Below, one piece after another: positions 15,915-25,213 of a stretch of 33,009 bases of DNA (its first letter is position 1; each line of letters begins with the position of its first letter). Source of the stretch: an uncultured Pseudomonadota bacterium (GTDB taxonomy: Bacteria; Pseudomonadota; Gammaproteobacteria; Steroidobacterales; Steroidobacteraceae); assembly GCA_903908825.1 (NCBI GenBank), contig CAIVTJ010000209.1, positions 1 through 33,009 of the forward strand, in the 5' to 3' direction. The translations under genes and the position numbers were made by a program. Under the pieces are notes generated by a model, which was not told the origin of the DNA, searched no databases, and was given only the letters and a program-made list of their open reading frames with translations.

Positions 15915-16808
15915 TCAGCCGCCGAGCACCGCATTGAGTTCGTCTATGGCCTCTTCAGCCTCAGCCAACAGCAACAACACGCCCGCAGCATCGATATCGA
16001 TACGCTGCCAGAAGCGCGCATCAGCCTCTATCAGGGGCAGAGCCGTTTCGACAGACGGGACGGCATCGGCCAACTGTTCGCGCAATGTACCCAGCTGCGC
16101 CGCTGCAGCCAGAACGTCAGTTAGATCTACGCCTGCAGCGGGTATGCGCTGGGCATCAGCATAAAAACGCACAGCATCAACCAAATCTTCAGACATGCCC
16201 CAATCGGTTAGCAATGCTGCGGCAATATCGGTATGCCATTCCTCAAGTATGCGTGTGCACACATCGGGCTGGGCCTGCAAAGCAGGGTGTGCAGCCATAC
16301 GAACGTAAATGCAAAGCCTGCCGATACCATGTAACAGGCCGGCTAGCAGCGCCACGTCTGCATTCAAACGGGAGCGCCTGCGCGCCACGACGCGGCACAG
16401 GGCAGCCAAGGCAATGCTGCGCTGCCACAAAGCCGCCAGTTGCGACTTAAGCGGCCCAAAGTCAGTTTTATTCAGTAGCTGCTGAACGATAAAGGCCATG
16501 GCTGCGGTGCGCACCACGTTGTAGCCCAGGCGCATGACCGCGGTACGCAAGTCAGAGACCTGACGTCCCATAGAATTGAACAACGCAGAGTTGGCCATCT
16601 GCATGACACGCACGGCCAGTAGCGGCTCTGCGCTAATGGCCCTGATGACCAGATCTAGATCAACTTCCTCTGCTGACAGCGCGCGTTGAACACGCATGGC
16701 CGCCTCGGGATAGCTGGGCAGTTCAACCTTGCCTTCAGCCAACTCGCTTGCCAGCGCCTGCATGAAAAACAGGGCTTCTTGATCCAGGTTTGAATGAACT
16801 TCAGGCAT
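15915..16808 (-). CDS. HDOD-domain protein (motB-proximal copy)
   Basis: 297 residues from ATG 16808, with GGAAG about nine bases upstream. It has the same layout as its paralogue: KVELPSYPEAAMRVQR, AISAEPLLAVRVMQMANSA, and LAGLLHGIGRL with His160-Gly161 in place of HD, then a helical tail. It begins 18 bp after motB, so it is part of the flagellar operon. The likely role is a non-enzymatic scaffold in motility or surface signalling, inferred from the family and the context. No response-regulator or EAL domain is attached. Confidence 0.87.
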   Translation of the reverse strand: MPEVHSNLDQEALFFMQALASELAEGKVELPSYPEAAMRVQRALSAEEVDLDLVIRAISAEPLLAVRVMQMANSALFNSMGRQVSDLRTAVMRLGYNVVRTAAMAFIVQQLLNKTDFGPLKSQLAALWQRSIALAALCRVVARRRSRLNADVALLAGLLHGIGRLCIYVRMAAHPALQAQPDVCTRILEEWHTDIAAALLTDWGMSEDLVDAVRFYADAQRIPAAGVDLTDVLAAAAQLGTLREQLADAVPSVETALPLIEADARFWQRIDIDAAGVLLLLAEAEEAIDELNAVLGG

Positions 16809-16826
16809 AACAGCTTCCAGACGCGA

Positions 16827-17660
16827 CTAGGGCGCCAGCCCCAATGTCGATAATTTTTCTAATCCGTTCGTATCTGATTCCGGATTGGAGATTATTAACA
16901 CAACGCGGCGATTGGCACTGCGACCTGCGTCACTCCCGTTATCACTCACGGGCTGTTGTTCTGCATGCGCTACCACAGACAAACGCGAGGAATCGACGCC
17001 ACCTGAGCCCAGCAAGTGCACAACACTGGCGGCACGCGCTGCGGAGAGCTCCCAGTTGGAGCGATAAACAGCTGAATGGATAGGCCGGTCATCGGTGTGG
17101 CCTTCAACCCGGATGGCATTAGGCACTGCACGCAGCACCTTGGACAATTCGGCTATCACAGGTTCGGCTGCTTGCGAAACATCACCGACACCGCTTGAAA
17201 AAAGGATATCGGACTTTAGCTCGACTTCAATGTAGTCGTCGTGCACCCGTACATCGACCAGTCCTTTGTCGATCAGTCCGCCCATCGCCAACGTCAATTG
17301 TTCAGCCATAGCGTGCAAACGACGCGGTCCGAGTGGAACCTCAGCGATAAGCGGTATGGGGTTGACGAGCACGTCATGATCACGGTCCAGGATTGGATTA
17401 GGCAGGCGCAGCACGCCAATATTCAGGTTCTCACCGAATCCAGCACCCTCTATGGTTTGGGTTGTTTCGACTGAGCCTTGCATGGCCTCTATGAGCGAGG
17501 ACGACAGCTGGCGATACTTGCCGGTGTTGACCGACGAGATGGAATACATCACGACAAAAAACGCCAGCAGCAGAGTTACCAGATCACCATAAGGGATGGC
17601 CCACGCCTCGTGGTTGGCGTGGTCTTCGTGACGGCGACGGCGGGCATGTCGACGTGACAT
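16827..17660 (-). CDS. motB: Flagellar stator protein MotB (MotD-type)
   Basis: 277 residues. A basic N terminus is followed by one TM helix starting AIPYGDLVTLLLAFFVVMYS, with Asp26 as the proton-carrying residue and the usual Tyr/Ser context. The C-terminal OmpA-like peptidoglycan-binding domain includes VEGHTDDRP (185-193) and SNWELSAARAASVV. MotB pairs with MotA to form the torque-generating proton channel anchored to the wall. It starts nine bases after motA. Position right after fliA and motA matches the motCD pair of Pseudomonas-type clusters. Confidence 0.94.
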   Translation of the reverse strand: MSRRHARRRRHEDHANHEAWAIPYGDLVTLLLAFFVVMYSISSVNTGKYRQLSSSLIEAMQGSVETTQTIEGAGFGENLNIGVLRLPNPILDRDHDVLVNPIPLIAEVPLGPRRLHAMAEQLTLAMGGLIDKGLVDVRVHDDYIEVELKSDILFSSGVGDVSQAAEPVIAELSKVLRAVPNAIRVEGHTDDRPIHSAVYRSNWELSAARAASVVHLLGSGGVDSSRLSVVAHAEQQPVSDNGSDAGRSANRRVVLIISNPESDTNGLEKLSTLGLAP

Positions 17661-17669
17661 GGCGGCGCG

Positions 17670-18410
17670 TCAGTGCCCGTAACTCTGCAGCCGCGCCTCG
17701 ATACGCCGCGGGTTCTCGCCCTGGGCAACCGCCAGTAGGCCCTCGACGATCATCTCGCGTAGGTGGCTGTTGAGCTGCACCACTGTCTTGAGCTTATTGG
17801 CGACGGGCAAAAACAGCAGATTAGCCAGACCAATACCGTAAATTGTCGCGGTAAATGCAGCCGCAATACCATGGCCGAGTTTGCTGGGGTCGGCGAGGTT
17901 CTGCATGACGGCCATCAGACCAAGCACTGCACCGATGATGCCCAGAGTCGGCGCATAGACGCCCATGCCCTCAAATACTTTGGCAGCCCGTCCATCGACG
18001 GACTCCCGAGCGCCGATATCGATCTCTAAGCTGTGGCGGATGGCATCGGGCTCTGTGCCATCAATGACCATCATCAAACCTTTGCGCAGGAAGTCGTCTT
18101 CAATACCTTCAACTTCAGACTCCAGACCCAGTAACCCGGTTCGCCGCGCCGTATTGCCCCATTCCACAAATGTGGCGATCAACTCATCGGCTTTCATCCG
18201 TGGCGGGCTGAAGATCCAAGGCAATATGGCAAAGGCCCGCCGCATGGTCGCCATGGGCGTTTGGATCATGACGGAAGCCATGGTCCCTATGACCACGATC
18301 GTGAAAGCCGCGCTGGAGACCAGAGCATGTAAGCCTGCGCCTTTGAGCACAGCACCCACCAACACCGCAACGAAAGCCAGGACGATGCCGAACAGGCTAA
18401 GAATATCCAT
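17670..18410 (-). CDS. motA: Flagellar stator protein MotA (MotC-type)
   Basis: 246 residues with four TM helices: two near the N terminus (~1-23, ~32-52) and two in the second half (~150-170, ~182-205). The conserved cytoplasmic loop has TARRTGLLGLESE, with the Arg and Glu residues that contact FliG in the family, and the third helix region has APTLGIIGAVLGLMAVM. It begins 19 bp after fliA. In Pseudomonas and Xanthomonas the chemotaxis genes cheY, cheZ, cheA and cheB separate fliA from this pair; here nothing does. Confidence 0.94.
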   Translation of the reverse strand: MDILSLFGIVLAFVAVLVGAVLKGAGLHALVSSAAFTIVVIGTMASVMIQTPMATMRRAFAILPWIFSPPRMKADELIATFVEWGNTARRTGLLGLESEVEGIEDDFLRKGLMMVIDGTEPDAIRHSLEIDIGARESVDGRAAKVFEGMGVYAPTLGIIGAVLGLMAVMQNLADPSKLGHGIAAAFTATIYGIGLANLLFLPVANKLKTVVQLNSHLREMIVEGLLAVAQGENPRRIEARLQSYGH

Positions 18411-18429
18411 GACTTAAAGGCCTGCGCGG

Positions 18430-19173
18430 CTAGCGCAAGTCCGCCAGATCGTCATGAGCTTTTTCGACCCATGAGGCTAGCCGTGCCTTCAGACGCGTCA
18501 GCGCTTGACCATGCATCTGGCAAACCCGGGATTCAGACACCTTGAGCACCAGACCAATTTCCTTGAGGTTGAGTTCATCGTCGTAATAGAGCGACATTAA
18601 TAACCGCTCCCGTTCCGGCAACTCATTAATAGCCTCTCCAAGCCCCTCACGAAAGCCTGCCATCAACGTTTGGCGCAATGGATCAGATTCACGGTCCGCA
18701 ATGTCAAATGACAGCGGTAAATCTTCGATGCTGCCAATGTGCGAAGTGGCGGCGTCCTGCATGAGGCGGTGAAAGTCAGTCAGCGTGACGCCCATACGCG
18801 CAGCAATCTCGACATCACGCGCCTCGCGGCCAGTCTCAGCCTCAATAGCCCGGATCGCAGCGGCCGCCTCGCGCGACTGCCGATGCACGGAACGCGGCGT
18901 CCAATCCAACTGCCGCAAGGTGTCGATCATGGCGCCACGTATGCGGATGCCGGCAAAGGTCTCGAAGGTTGCGCCGCGATCAGCGGAATAACCGGCCGCC
19001 GCCTCCAACAGCCCGATCATGCCGGCCTGAATCAGGTCTTCGACGTCCACAGAGGCCGGCAGACGTGCGGCCAAATGAAAGGCAATGCGCTTGACCAGAC
19101 CGGCATGGCGCACAACGAGGTCATCACCCTCGCGATGAGCCTGTGTCGAGCTGTAAGCGCTGACCGCTCTCAC
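18430..19173 (-). CDS. fliA: RNA polymerase sigma factor for flagellar operons (sigma-28)
   Basis: 247 residues, the standard FliA length. Region 2 carries PASVDVEDLIQAGMIGLLEA and FETFAGIRIRGAMIDTLR, then DWTPRSVHR, region 3, and region 4 with LPERERLLMSLYYDDELNLKEIG...VSESRVCQMHGQAL. FliA drives the late flagellar genes and is held by FlgM until the hook is complete. It starts with GTG at 19173, sharing GTGA with the flhG stop, so the two are translationally coupled. Confidence 0.95.
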   Translation of the reverse strand: MRAVSAYSSTQAHREGDDLVVRHAGLVKRIAFHLAARLPASVDVEDLIQAGMIGLLEAAAGYSADRGATFETFAGIRIRGAMIDTLRQLDWTPRSVHRQSREAAAAIRAIEAETGREARDVEIAARMGVTLTDFHRLMQDAATSHIGSIEDLPLSFDIADRESDPLRQTLMAGFREGLGEAINELPERERLLMSLYYDDELNLKEIGLVLKVSESRVCQMHGQALTRLKARLASWVEKAHDDLADLR

Positions 19174-20057
19174 CTGACTGGTTCCAATTTTGGCTCTGCA
19201 TGCGCCACAAGTCGCTCGACAAAAAACTCGAGGTTACCGCGCGGACCATTGGCAGACGGCCAATTCGCCACCCCACGCGCCAGCCTGCGAAACGACAACG
19301 ATGCCGGCGCGGTGGGGAACGCCTCAATCACCGTACGTTGCTCACGGATCGCACTTCTGACCAATGGATCGTCGGGAATTTCACCCGCATATTCGACCAC
19401 GACATCCAGAAAGCGAGTGGTAACCCGCTCAAGTTTCCGGAATATGTTTTCGCCTTCGCCAAGGTTCTGCGTCATGTTGGCCAGGATGCGGAATCGCGTC
19501 ACATTGTGATCGCGACGCAGTACCTTGATTAGCGCATAGGCATCAGTTAGCGCAGCAGGCTCATCACGTAGCACGATCAGCACGTTCTGAGCTGCCTGGC
19601 AGAACTGCCGGACGCCGTCGGCAATGCCGGCTGCGGTATCTACGATCAACACATCAAGACCCAGCGTCAGATTGCTGAACGCCTGTACCAGTCCCAGATG
19701 TTCGTTGCTGGACAGCTCGGAAAGCTTGGCGACCCCTGAGGCTGCGGGGATGATCTTGAAGCCCTGCCGGGTATCGAGGATGGCCTCTTCCAGCGTGCAA
19801 CGACCCTCCAGCACATGCTCTAAGGTGTAGCGCGGCGTGACACCCAGCAGCACGTCAACGTTGGCCAGACCCAGATCACCGTCCAGCACCAACACCCGCT
19901 TACCCGTGTTGGCCAGCGCAGTCGCGAGGTTAACCGTAACGAAGGTCTTACCTATGCCACCTTTACCACCGGTGACGGCGATGACCTGGACCGGTCCCGG
20001 TCGGGTTGCGGCACGCAAGCCGGCAGTCTGCGCGGCATCAAACCTAGGCAATGACAT
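19170..20057 (-). CDS. flhG: Flagellar number regulator FlhG/FleN (MinD-like ATPase)
   Basis: 295 residues from ATG 20057, chosen because GGAGGTG lies eight bases upstream; the open frame extends to 20117 but that part has no start signal. The deviant Walker A is KGGIGKT at residues 32-38, with DGDLGLANVDVLLG and VLIVDTAAGIADG following. The N-terminal DAAQTAGLR resembles the FlhF-activating DQAxxLR motif. FlhG limits flagellar number and stimulates FlhF GTPase, and in Pseudomonas its homologue restrains FleQ. It overlaps flhF by 14 bp. Confidence 0.93.
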   Translation of the reverse strand: MSLPRFDAAQTAGLRAATRPGPVQVIAVTGGKGGIGKTFVTVNLATALANTGKRVLVLDGDLGLANVDVLLGVTPRYTLEHVLEGRCTLEEAILDTRQGFKIIPAASGVAKLSELSSNEHLGLVQAFSNLTLGLDVLIVDTAAGIADGVRQFCQAAQNVLIVLRDEPAALTDAYALIKVLRRDHNVTRFRILANMTQNLGEGENIFRKLERVTTRFLDVVVEYAGEIPDDPLVRSAIREQRTVIEAFPTAPASLSFRRLARGVANWPSANGPRGNLEFFVERLVAHAEPKLEPVR

Positions 20058-21183
20058 GAGCGACACCTCCAAAACGACGGACCAGCATTTCTTCGCCAGA
20101 CGTAGCGCCCGACTCACGGGTCAACAAGACAGAGCGGGCCACCAACTGATGTGCACGCGCCGGCGCGAGATCTTCAGGTATGCGCTGACCTTCGCTGACA
20201 TAGCTGACCGGCAGTTGGGTACTAGCCAACAGCGAAAGCGTGCCGCCCAGACTCATGGCTTCATCGATCTTGGTGATCAGTGCAAAGGAAGGTGCAAAGG
20301 CTTGGAATCGCTCTACGGCATCGACCAGCACACCGGCCTGAGCAGCGGCCGATAAGGTCAGACAAATCTGTAAGCCACTGTCTTCGGCAATCCGGGTGAA
20401 CTGCTGTGCGCGCAGCGGCAGATCAGCATCACGCGGGCTCATGCCAGCGGTGTCTATCAGCACCAGTCGCCGTTCGGCGTGGCGCATCAGCAGCGCCGGC
20501 AAATCCTGCAAGTCTTCGATGGTGAAGGTCTGCACACCCAGCAGGCGACCCAGAACCTCGATTTGTTCCTGAGCACCAAAGCGTTGCGCATCGACCGAGA
20601 TGAGCACGATATCGCGGGCGCTGTGACGCATGACCCAGCGGGCTGCCAACTTAGCTATCGCCGTGGTCTTGCCTACGCCGGTCGGACCGACAAAGGCGAC
20701 TCGACCGCCCCGCTCTAACAGGGCGTCACCGGTGACCCGTATACGCCGGGCGACACCGGCCAATGCGCGGCGATGCGCATCGGCGAAGCTCAGGCCACCG
20801 GGAATGCCGGCAACCAACTCACCGGACAAGGACTGCGACAAACCAAGGTCACTGAGCTCTTTGAGCAATTCCGCTTGGGCCGGTGAACGTCGGCCCAGGT
20901 CATTCCAAGCCAACTGCGACATCTGGCTCTCGAGCATATGGCGGATGCTGCGCAGTTCCGCGCCCACTTCGGCAGCTGGCGGAACCGAATAATTGGGCTC
21001 ATCTGGCAGCGAAGACATCGACATCGGTGCGTGAGTGGCCTGTTCAAAGTCAGTGGCCGCCGATACCTCAACGCCCTCCGCTACCGAGCGCGAGGACAAG
21101 ATGACTGCATCGGGACCTTGCTGCTCCCTGACCTGCCGCAGCGCTTCACGCATATCTTTGGCGACGAATGTCCTGATCTTCAT
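20044..21183 (-). CDS. flhF: Flagellar biosynthesis GTPase FlhF (polar placement)
   Basis: 379 residues. The N-terminal B domain (MKIRTFVAKDMREALRQVRE) is followed by a variable linker, an N domain, and an SRP-type G domain with GPTGVGKTT (166-174), LISVDAQRFGAQEQ, VLIDTAGMSPRD and ITKIDEAMSLG. FlhF marks the pole where the flagellum is built, so a polar flagellum is expected. It follows flhA after 26 bp and is overlapped by flhG. Confidence 0.95.
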   Translation of the reverse strand: MKIRTFVAKDMREALRQVREQQGPDAVILSSRSVAEGVEVSAATDFEQATHAPMSMSSLPDEPNYSVPPAAEVGAELRSIRHMLESQMSQLAWNDLGRRSPAQAELLKELSDLGLSQSLSGELVAGIPGGLSFADAHRRALAGVARRIRVTGDALLERGGRVAFVGPTGVGKTTAIAKLAARWVMRHSARDIVLISVDAQRFGAQEQIEVLGRLLGVQTFTIEDLQDLPALLMRHAERRLVLIDTAGMSPRDADLPLRAQQFTRIAEDSGLQICLTLSAAAQAGVLVDAVERFQAFAPSFALITKIDEAMSLGGTLSLLASTQLPVSYVSEGQRIPEDLAPARAHQLVARSVLLTRESGATSGEEMLVRRFGGVAHVIA

Positions 21184-21209
21184 GACGCTCTACCTTCCCT
21201 GAATCTTGT

Positions 21210-23291
21210 TTAACGGCCAACCGAGGTGACTAAACGCACCTTGCGGTTGTCGGGTATTTCGTTCCACGCCAGCACCTGCAGGCCGGGCACACTGGCACGC
21301 ACAAAGCGCGCTAAGGACTGGCGCAGCGAAGGCGGCACTAACAACACAGCGGGCTCACCCAGCAGTTCCTGCCGGCGGGCACACTCAGCCAGTCGCTGCT
21401 GCAAGCGATCTGCAAGCCCGGGCTCAAGCCCCGGACTACCGCTGCCACCTGCCGTTCCCAAAGTGGTTTGCAACAGCTGCTCCAGATCACCCTCGAGGGT
21501 GATGACCGGCAATTCATCTTTAAGACCGGCGATGTCCTGCACGATTTGACGACCCAGGGCCACACGCACTAACGCCTGTAGCGACACCGGATCCTGTGTT
21601 CGGGGTGCATGCTCGGCCAGTGTCTCAACGATGGTGCGCATATTGCGTACCGGCACACGTTCGGCCAACAAGCCTTGCATGACCCGCACGACCACACTCA
21701 TGGGCAGCAGCTTGGGTACCAGATCTTCGACCAGCTTGGGCGCGCTGCGGCCTAAGGCCTGCAGCATCTGCTGCACTTCTTCATGACCCAACAGCTCCTG
21801 GGCATGGGTTTGCACGACATGACTGAGGTGAGTCGCTATAACTGTGCTGGGGTCGACCACGGTATAGCCGAGGGTTTGGGCTTCATCGCGCTGCGACGGG
21901 TCTATCCAGACCGCTTCCAACCCGAATGCCGGGTCGTGCGTATCGATACCACTGATCTTGCCGAACACGGTACCGGGATTGATCGCCAGAAAGCGCTCGG
22001 GCTGTATCACGCCCTCTCCCACCGGCACGCCGGACAAGTTGATGCGATACACACCCGGGCTGAACTCCAGATTGTCCCGGATGCGTACAGCAGGAACGAG
22101 GAAGCCCAACTCTTGAGTGAGCTTGCGCCGTACGCCTTTGATGCGTCCGACCAGATCACCACCCTGAGCGGTGTCAACCAGCGGAACCAACTTGTAACCG
22201 ACTTCGATAGCCAGAAGGTCCACCGGACGCACATCATCCCAACTGAGCTCTGAAGGCGGCGCCGGCGGCGCAACTTTGACCTCGGGTTCATCTATGGCTT
22301 TTTTAGCGGCTCGTTCGGCATTGCGCTTGAGCAGCCACGCCGCGCCAGCACACAACCCGCCGATAGCCAAAAAGGCCATATTGGGCATACCCGGAATAAG
22401 ACCCATCAGTGAGATCACACCGGAAGCCACGTAGAGTGCTTTGGGCTGTCCCAGCTGGCGACCGATTTCACCACCCATGTCCTGGGTGCCTGACATACGG
22501 GTCACGATCACGGCCACAGCAGTAGACAGCAGCAAGGCTGGTATCTGCGCCACTAGGCCGTCACCGATGGTCAGCAAGGTATAGGTGCGCGCTGCATCGC
22601 TGAACGCCAACCCATGCGCGATAACGCCGATCAGCAGACCGCCCACGATATTGATGATCAGGATCATGATGCCGGCCGTGGCGTCACCGCGCACGAACTT
22701 GCTCGCACCGTCCATGGAACCGTAGAAGTCGGCCTCGGCACGCACCTCACCACGGCGCACACGTGCCTCGTCCTGAGTGATCAGTCCGGCGTTCAGGTCG
22801 GCATCGATAGCCATCTGCTTGCCGGGCATTGCATCCAAGGTAAAACGCGCCGTGACCTCTGAGATGCGGCCAGCACCCTTGGTCACCACGACAAAGTTGA
22901 TGATGGTGAGGATGATGAACACCACGACACCGACGGCATAGTTGCCGCCGACCACAAACTCACCGAAAGACTCGATGACCTTACCGGCCGCACCGGCGCC
23001 GGTATGTCCATGCAACAAGACCACGCGGGTTGAGGCGACGTTCAACGCCAGGCGCAGCAACGTGGCCAACAGCAAGACGCTGGGGAACACACCGAATTCG
23101 AGCGGCCGCGCAACATAAAACACCGACATCAACACCACCAGAGACAGGGCGATGTTGAAGGTGAACAGCACGTCCAGCGCGATGGGCGGCAACGGCAAAA
23201 TGACCATGGCCAGAACCGCCAGAAGTCCGACAGGCACACCGATGCCGCTAGCCAGCAATGCCTTCAGGTTGTTGCGCTTAACCTCTGCCAT
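21210..23291 (-). CDS. flhA: Flagellar export gate protein FlhA
   Basis: 693 residues, full length. The N-terminal ~320 residues contain the TM helices and the conserved FHIPEP-type cytoplasmic loop (FVVVTKGAGRISEVTARFTLDAMPGKQMAIDADLN). The C-terminal cytoplasmic domain (~350-693) binds export chaperones and includes RIRDNLEFSPGVYRI and AEHAPRTQDP. FlhA forms the nonameric ring of the flagellar type III export gate. AAGGA lies three bases before the ATG. It sits six bases after flhB. Confidence 0.97.
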   Translation of the reverse strand: MAEVKRNNLKALLASGIGVPVGLLAVLAMVILPLPPIALDVLFTFNIALSLVVLMSVFYVARPLEFGVFPSVLLLATLLRLALNVASTRVVLLHGHTGAGAAGKVIESFGEFVVGGNYAVGVVVFIILTIINFVVVTKGAGRISEVTARFTLDAMPGKQMAIDADLNAGLITQDEARVRRGEVRAEADFYGSMDGASKFVRGDATAGIMILIINIVGGLLIGVIAHGLAFSDAARTYTLLTIGDGLVAQIPALLLSTAVAVIVTRMSGTQDMGGEIGRQLGQPKALYVASGVISLMGLIPGMPNMAFLAIGGLCAGAAWLLKRNAERAAKKAIDEPEVKVAPPAPPSELSWDDVRPVDLLAIEVGYKLVPLVDTAQGGDLVGRIKGVRRKLTQELGFLVPAVRIRDNLEFSPGVYRINLSGVPVGEGVIQPERFLAINPGTVFGKISGIDTHDPAFGLEAVWIDPSQRDEAQTLGYTVVDPSTVIATHLSHVVQTHAQELLGHEEVQQMLQALGRSAPKLVEDLVPKLLPMSVVVRVMQGLLAERVPVRNMRTIVETLAEHAPRTQDPVSLQALVRVALGRQIVQDIAGLKDELPVITLEGDLEQLLQTTLGTAGGSGSPGLEPGLADRLQQRLAECARRQELLGEPAVLLVPPSLRQSLARFVRASVPGLQVLAWNEIPDNRKVRLVTSVGR

Positions 23292-23297
23292 AAATCC

Positions 23298-24416
23298 TTA
23301 TTCCGTGAAGTTGATCACAGGTAATTCGGGCGGCGTCAGCTGATCGCGTCTGGCGCGGCGCAGTTGGAACACATAAGTGAGCACCTGGGCCACGGCAACG
23401 TACAGATTCGCCGGAATCTCATCACCAATCTTCACGGAACGATGCAAGGCTCGGGCCAACGGCGGAGCCTCGAAAATCGGCACATTGTTGGCGGTGGCGA
23501 CCTCACGGATACGCGCCGCAATAAGGTCAACACCTTTACCAACAACGATGGGGGCGCGCATGCGCGTGTCGTCATAGCGCAAGGCCACCGCAAAGTGGGT
23601 CGGGTTGACGACGACCACGTCAGCCTTGGCCACGTCAGCCATCATGCGGCCCTCTGCAATCTCCCGCTGCAGCTTACGGATGCGACCCTTGACCTCAGGC
23701 GAACCTTCGCTCTCCTTGGCCTCTTGTTTGATCTCGTCACGGGTCATCTTCAGATCGCTGTTGTGCTGATACAGCTGGAACGGCACGTCAATGGCTGCAA
23801 TGACAATCAGCGCTGCAGTCAGTGAGGTCAGTGCCTGGCCACTGATATTGACGGCATGACCTATAGCCGCATGGATGGGCTCTGCTCCCAAACCCAACAG
23901 CGCGGCCGAGTTGCCGCGCATGACAATGATTCCGGCGGTGGCCACAACTGCAAACTTTGCCAAGGCTTTACCCAGTTCCACAGCAGCACGCGCCGAGAAC
24001 ATACGGCCCAGACCTGCGGCTGGATCCAGACGCGAGAAATCCGGCGCAATGGCTGAGGCGGCAAAAGACCAGCCCCCCAGCACCAAGGGCGCAGAAACGG
24101 CAGCAAAAGCTGTCAAGGCTAAAACAGGCCCGATCGTCAGCAGCGCATCCAGCGCTTCACTGCCCAGCAGCACCATCATCTGGGCGGGGTCCATGGTTTG
24201 CGCGCGAGTCAGCGATAGACCGCTGCGCATCAAGGTACCGAGGCGCTCGCCCATGGTGTTGCCCATGCTCTGCAGCGCGATACCGGCGGTTAACATTACC
24301 GCGGCTGCCGTCAGGTCACGCGAGCGGGGTATCTGTCCCTTTTCGCGTGCCTCATGCAGCCGCTTTTCTGTAGGTTGCTCTGTTTTATCGTGCTTTTCGC
24401 TCTCTTCACCGGCCAT
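23298..24416 (-). CDS. flhB: Flagellar export switch protein FlhB
   Basis: 372 residues. The N terminus KTEQPTEKRLHEAREKGQIPRSRDL is the family hallmark, four TM helices follow, and the cytoplasmic autocleavage site is NPTH at residues 271-274 in VVVVNPTHFAVAL. Cleavage switches export from rod/hook to filament substrates together with FliK. It starts three bases after the fliR stop. The sequence looks intact. Confidence 0.97.
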   Translation of the reverse strand: MAGEESEKHDKTEQPTEKRLHEAREKGQIPRSRDLTAAAVMLTAGIALQSMGNTMGERLGTLMRSGLSLTRAQTMDPAQMMVLLGSEALDALLTIGPVLALTAFAAVSAPLVLGGWSFAASAIAPDFSRLDPAAGLGRMFSARAAVELGKALAKFAVVATAGIIVMRGNSAALLGLGAEPIHAAIGHAVNISGQALTSLTAALIVIAAIDVPFQLYQHNSDLKMTRDEIKQEAKESEGSPEVKGRIRKLQREIAEGRMMADVAKADVVVVNPTHFAVALRYDDTRMRAPIVVGKGVDLIAARIREVATANNVPIFEAPPLARALHRSVKIGDEIPANLYVAVAQVLTYVFQLRRARRDQLTPPELPVINFTE

Positions 24417-24419
24417 GGT

Positions 24420-25202
24420 TCACCTGACCGTTGTCGAGAGGCTGCCGAGCATCAGAAATGCATCGCGCAGCAGGTTCACAAAGCTGCCCTGAACACTGGG
24501 CAGGCCATAGATGACGATGGCTAAGCCGCAAACCAAGGTAACCGGAAAGCCAATTGCAAAGAGGTTCAGCGAAGGCGCAGCACGACTGACCACACCAAAG
24601 GCCAGGTTAACCACCAGCAGCGCGGTTACGCCGGGTAGCGCGACCAGCAAGCCGCCACTGAAGAGCTGACTGCCCCACAGGCATATCTGCCACAAACCGG
24701 CTGCACCCAGTCCGGAAGTGCCAACAGGCAGCGTCTTAAAGCTATCGACCAACACTTGCAACAAGGTCAGGTGCCCGTTGAGCACCAGAAAAGTCAGCGT
24801 GACCAAGATCGTATAGAACTGGGCCACCACCGGCGTACTGGCGCCGTGTATGGGGTCCATATTGAAAGCGAATGACAGACCCATGCTGTTAGCCAGCAAT
24901 TGACCGGCCAGTGCAATAGCGTCAAAGGTCAGGCTGATTGCAAAGCCAAAGGCGATGCCTATGAGCAATTGCTGAACCAGAATGACGAAACCCTCGCCAC
25001 TGAACGCCATAGCTGACTGCGCAGGAAGCAAAGGAGCCACCAGTACGGTAATGGCTGCCGCCAGAATCAGACGGCCGCGAACAGGTACAAAGCTGGCTGA
25101 AAAAACCGGTGCAACCATCAGGCATCCGCCGATACGCACAAAGGGCCACAGATAGAGTGCTATCCAGCCTTCCAACTGTCCGGTGGATAGAGTGGGCGTC
25201 AC
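24420..25202 (-). CDS. fliR: Flagellar export gate protein FliR
   Basis: 260 residues, a hydrophobic export-gate component with about six TM segments, GWIALYLWPFVRIGGCLMVAPVF at the start and SFAFNMDPIHGASTPVVAQFY in the middle, both typical of FliR. It begins with GTG at 25202, 11 bp after fliQ. With FliP and FliQ it forms the core pore through which flagellar subunits are secreted. Confidence 0.95.
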   Translation of the reverse strand: MTPTLSTGQLEGWIALYLWPFVRIGGCLMVAPVFSASFVPVRGRLILAAAITVLVAPLLPAQSAMAFSGEGFVILVQQLLIGIAFGFAISLTFDAIALAGQLLANSMGLSFAFNMDPIHGASTPVVAQFYTILVTLTFLVLNGHLTLLQVLVDSFKTLPVGTSGLGAAGLWQICLWGSQLFSGGLLVALPGVTALLVVNLAFGVVSRAAPSLNLFAIGFPVTLVCGLAIVIYGLPSVQGSFVNLLRDAFLMLGSLSTTVR

Positions 25203-25213
25203 CGGCAGTGGCC

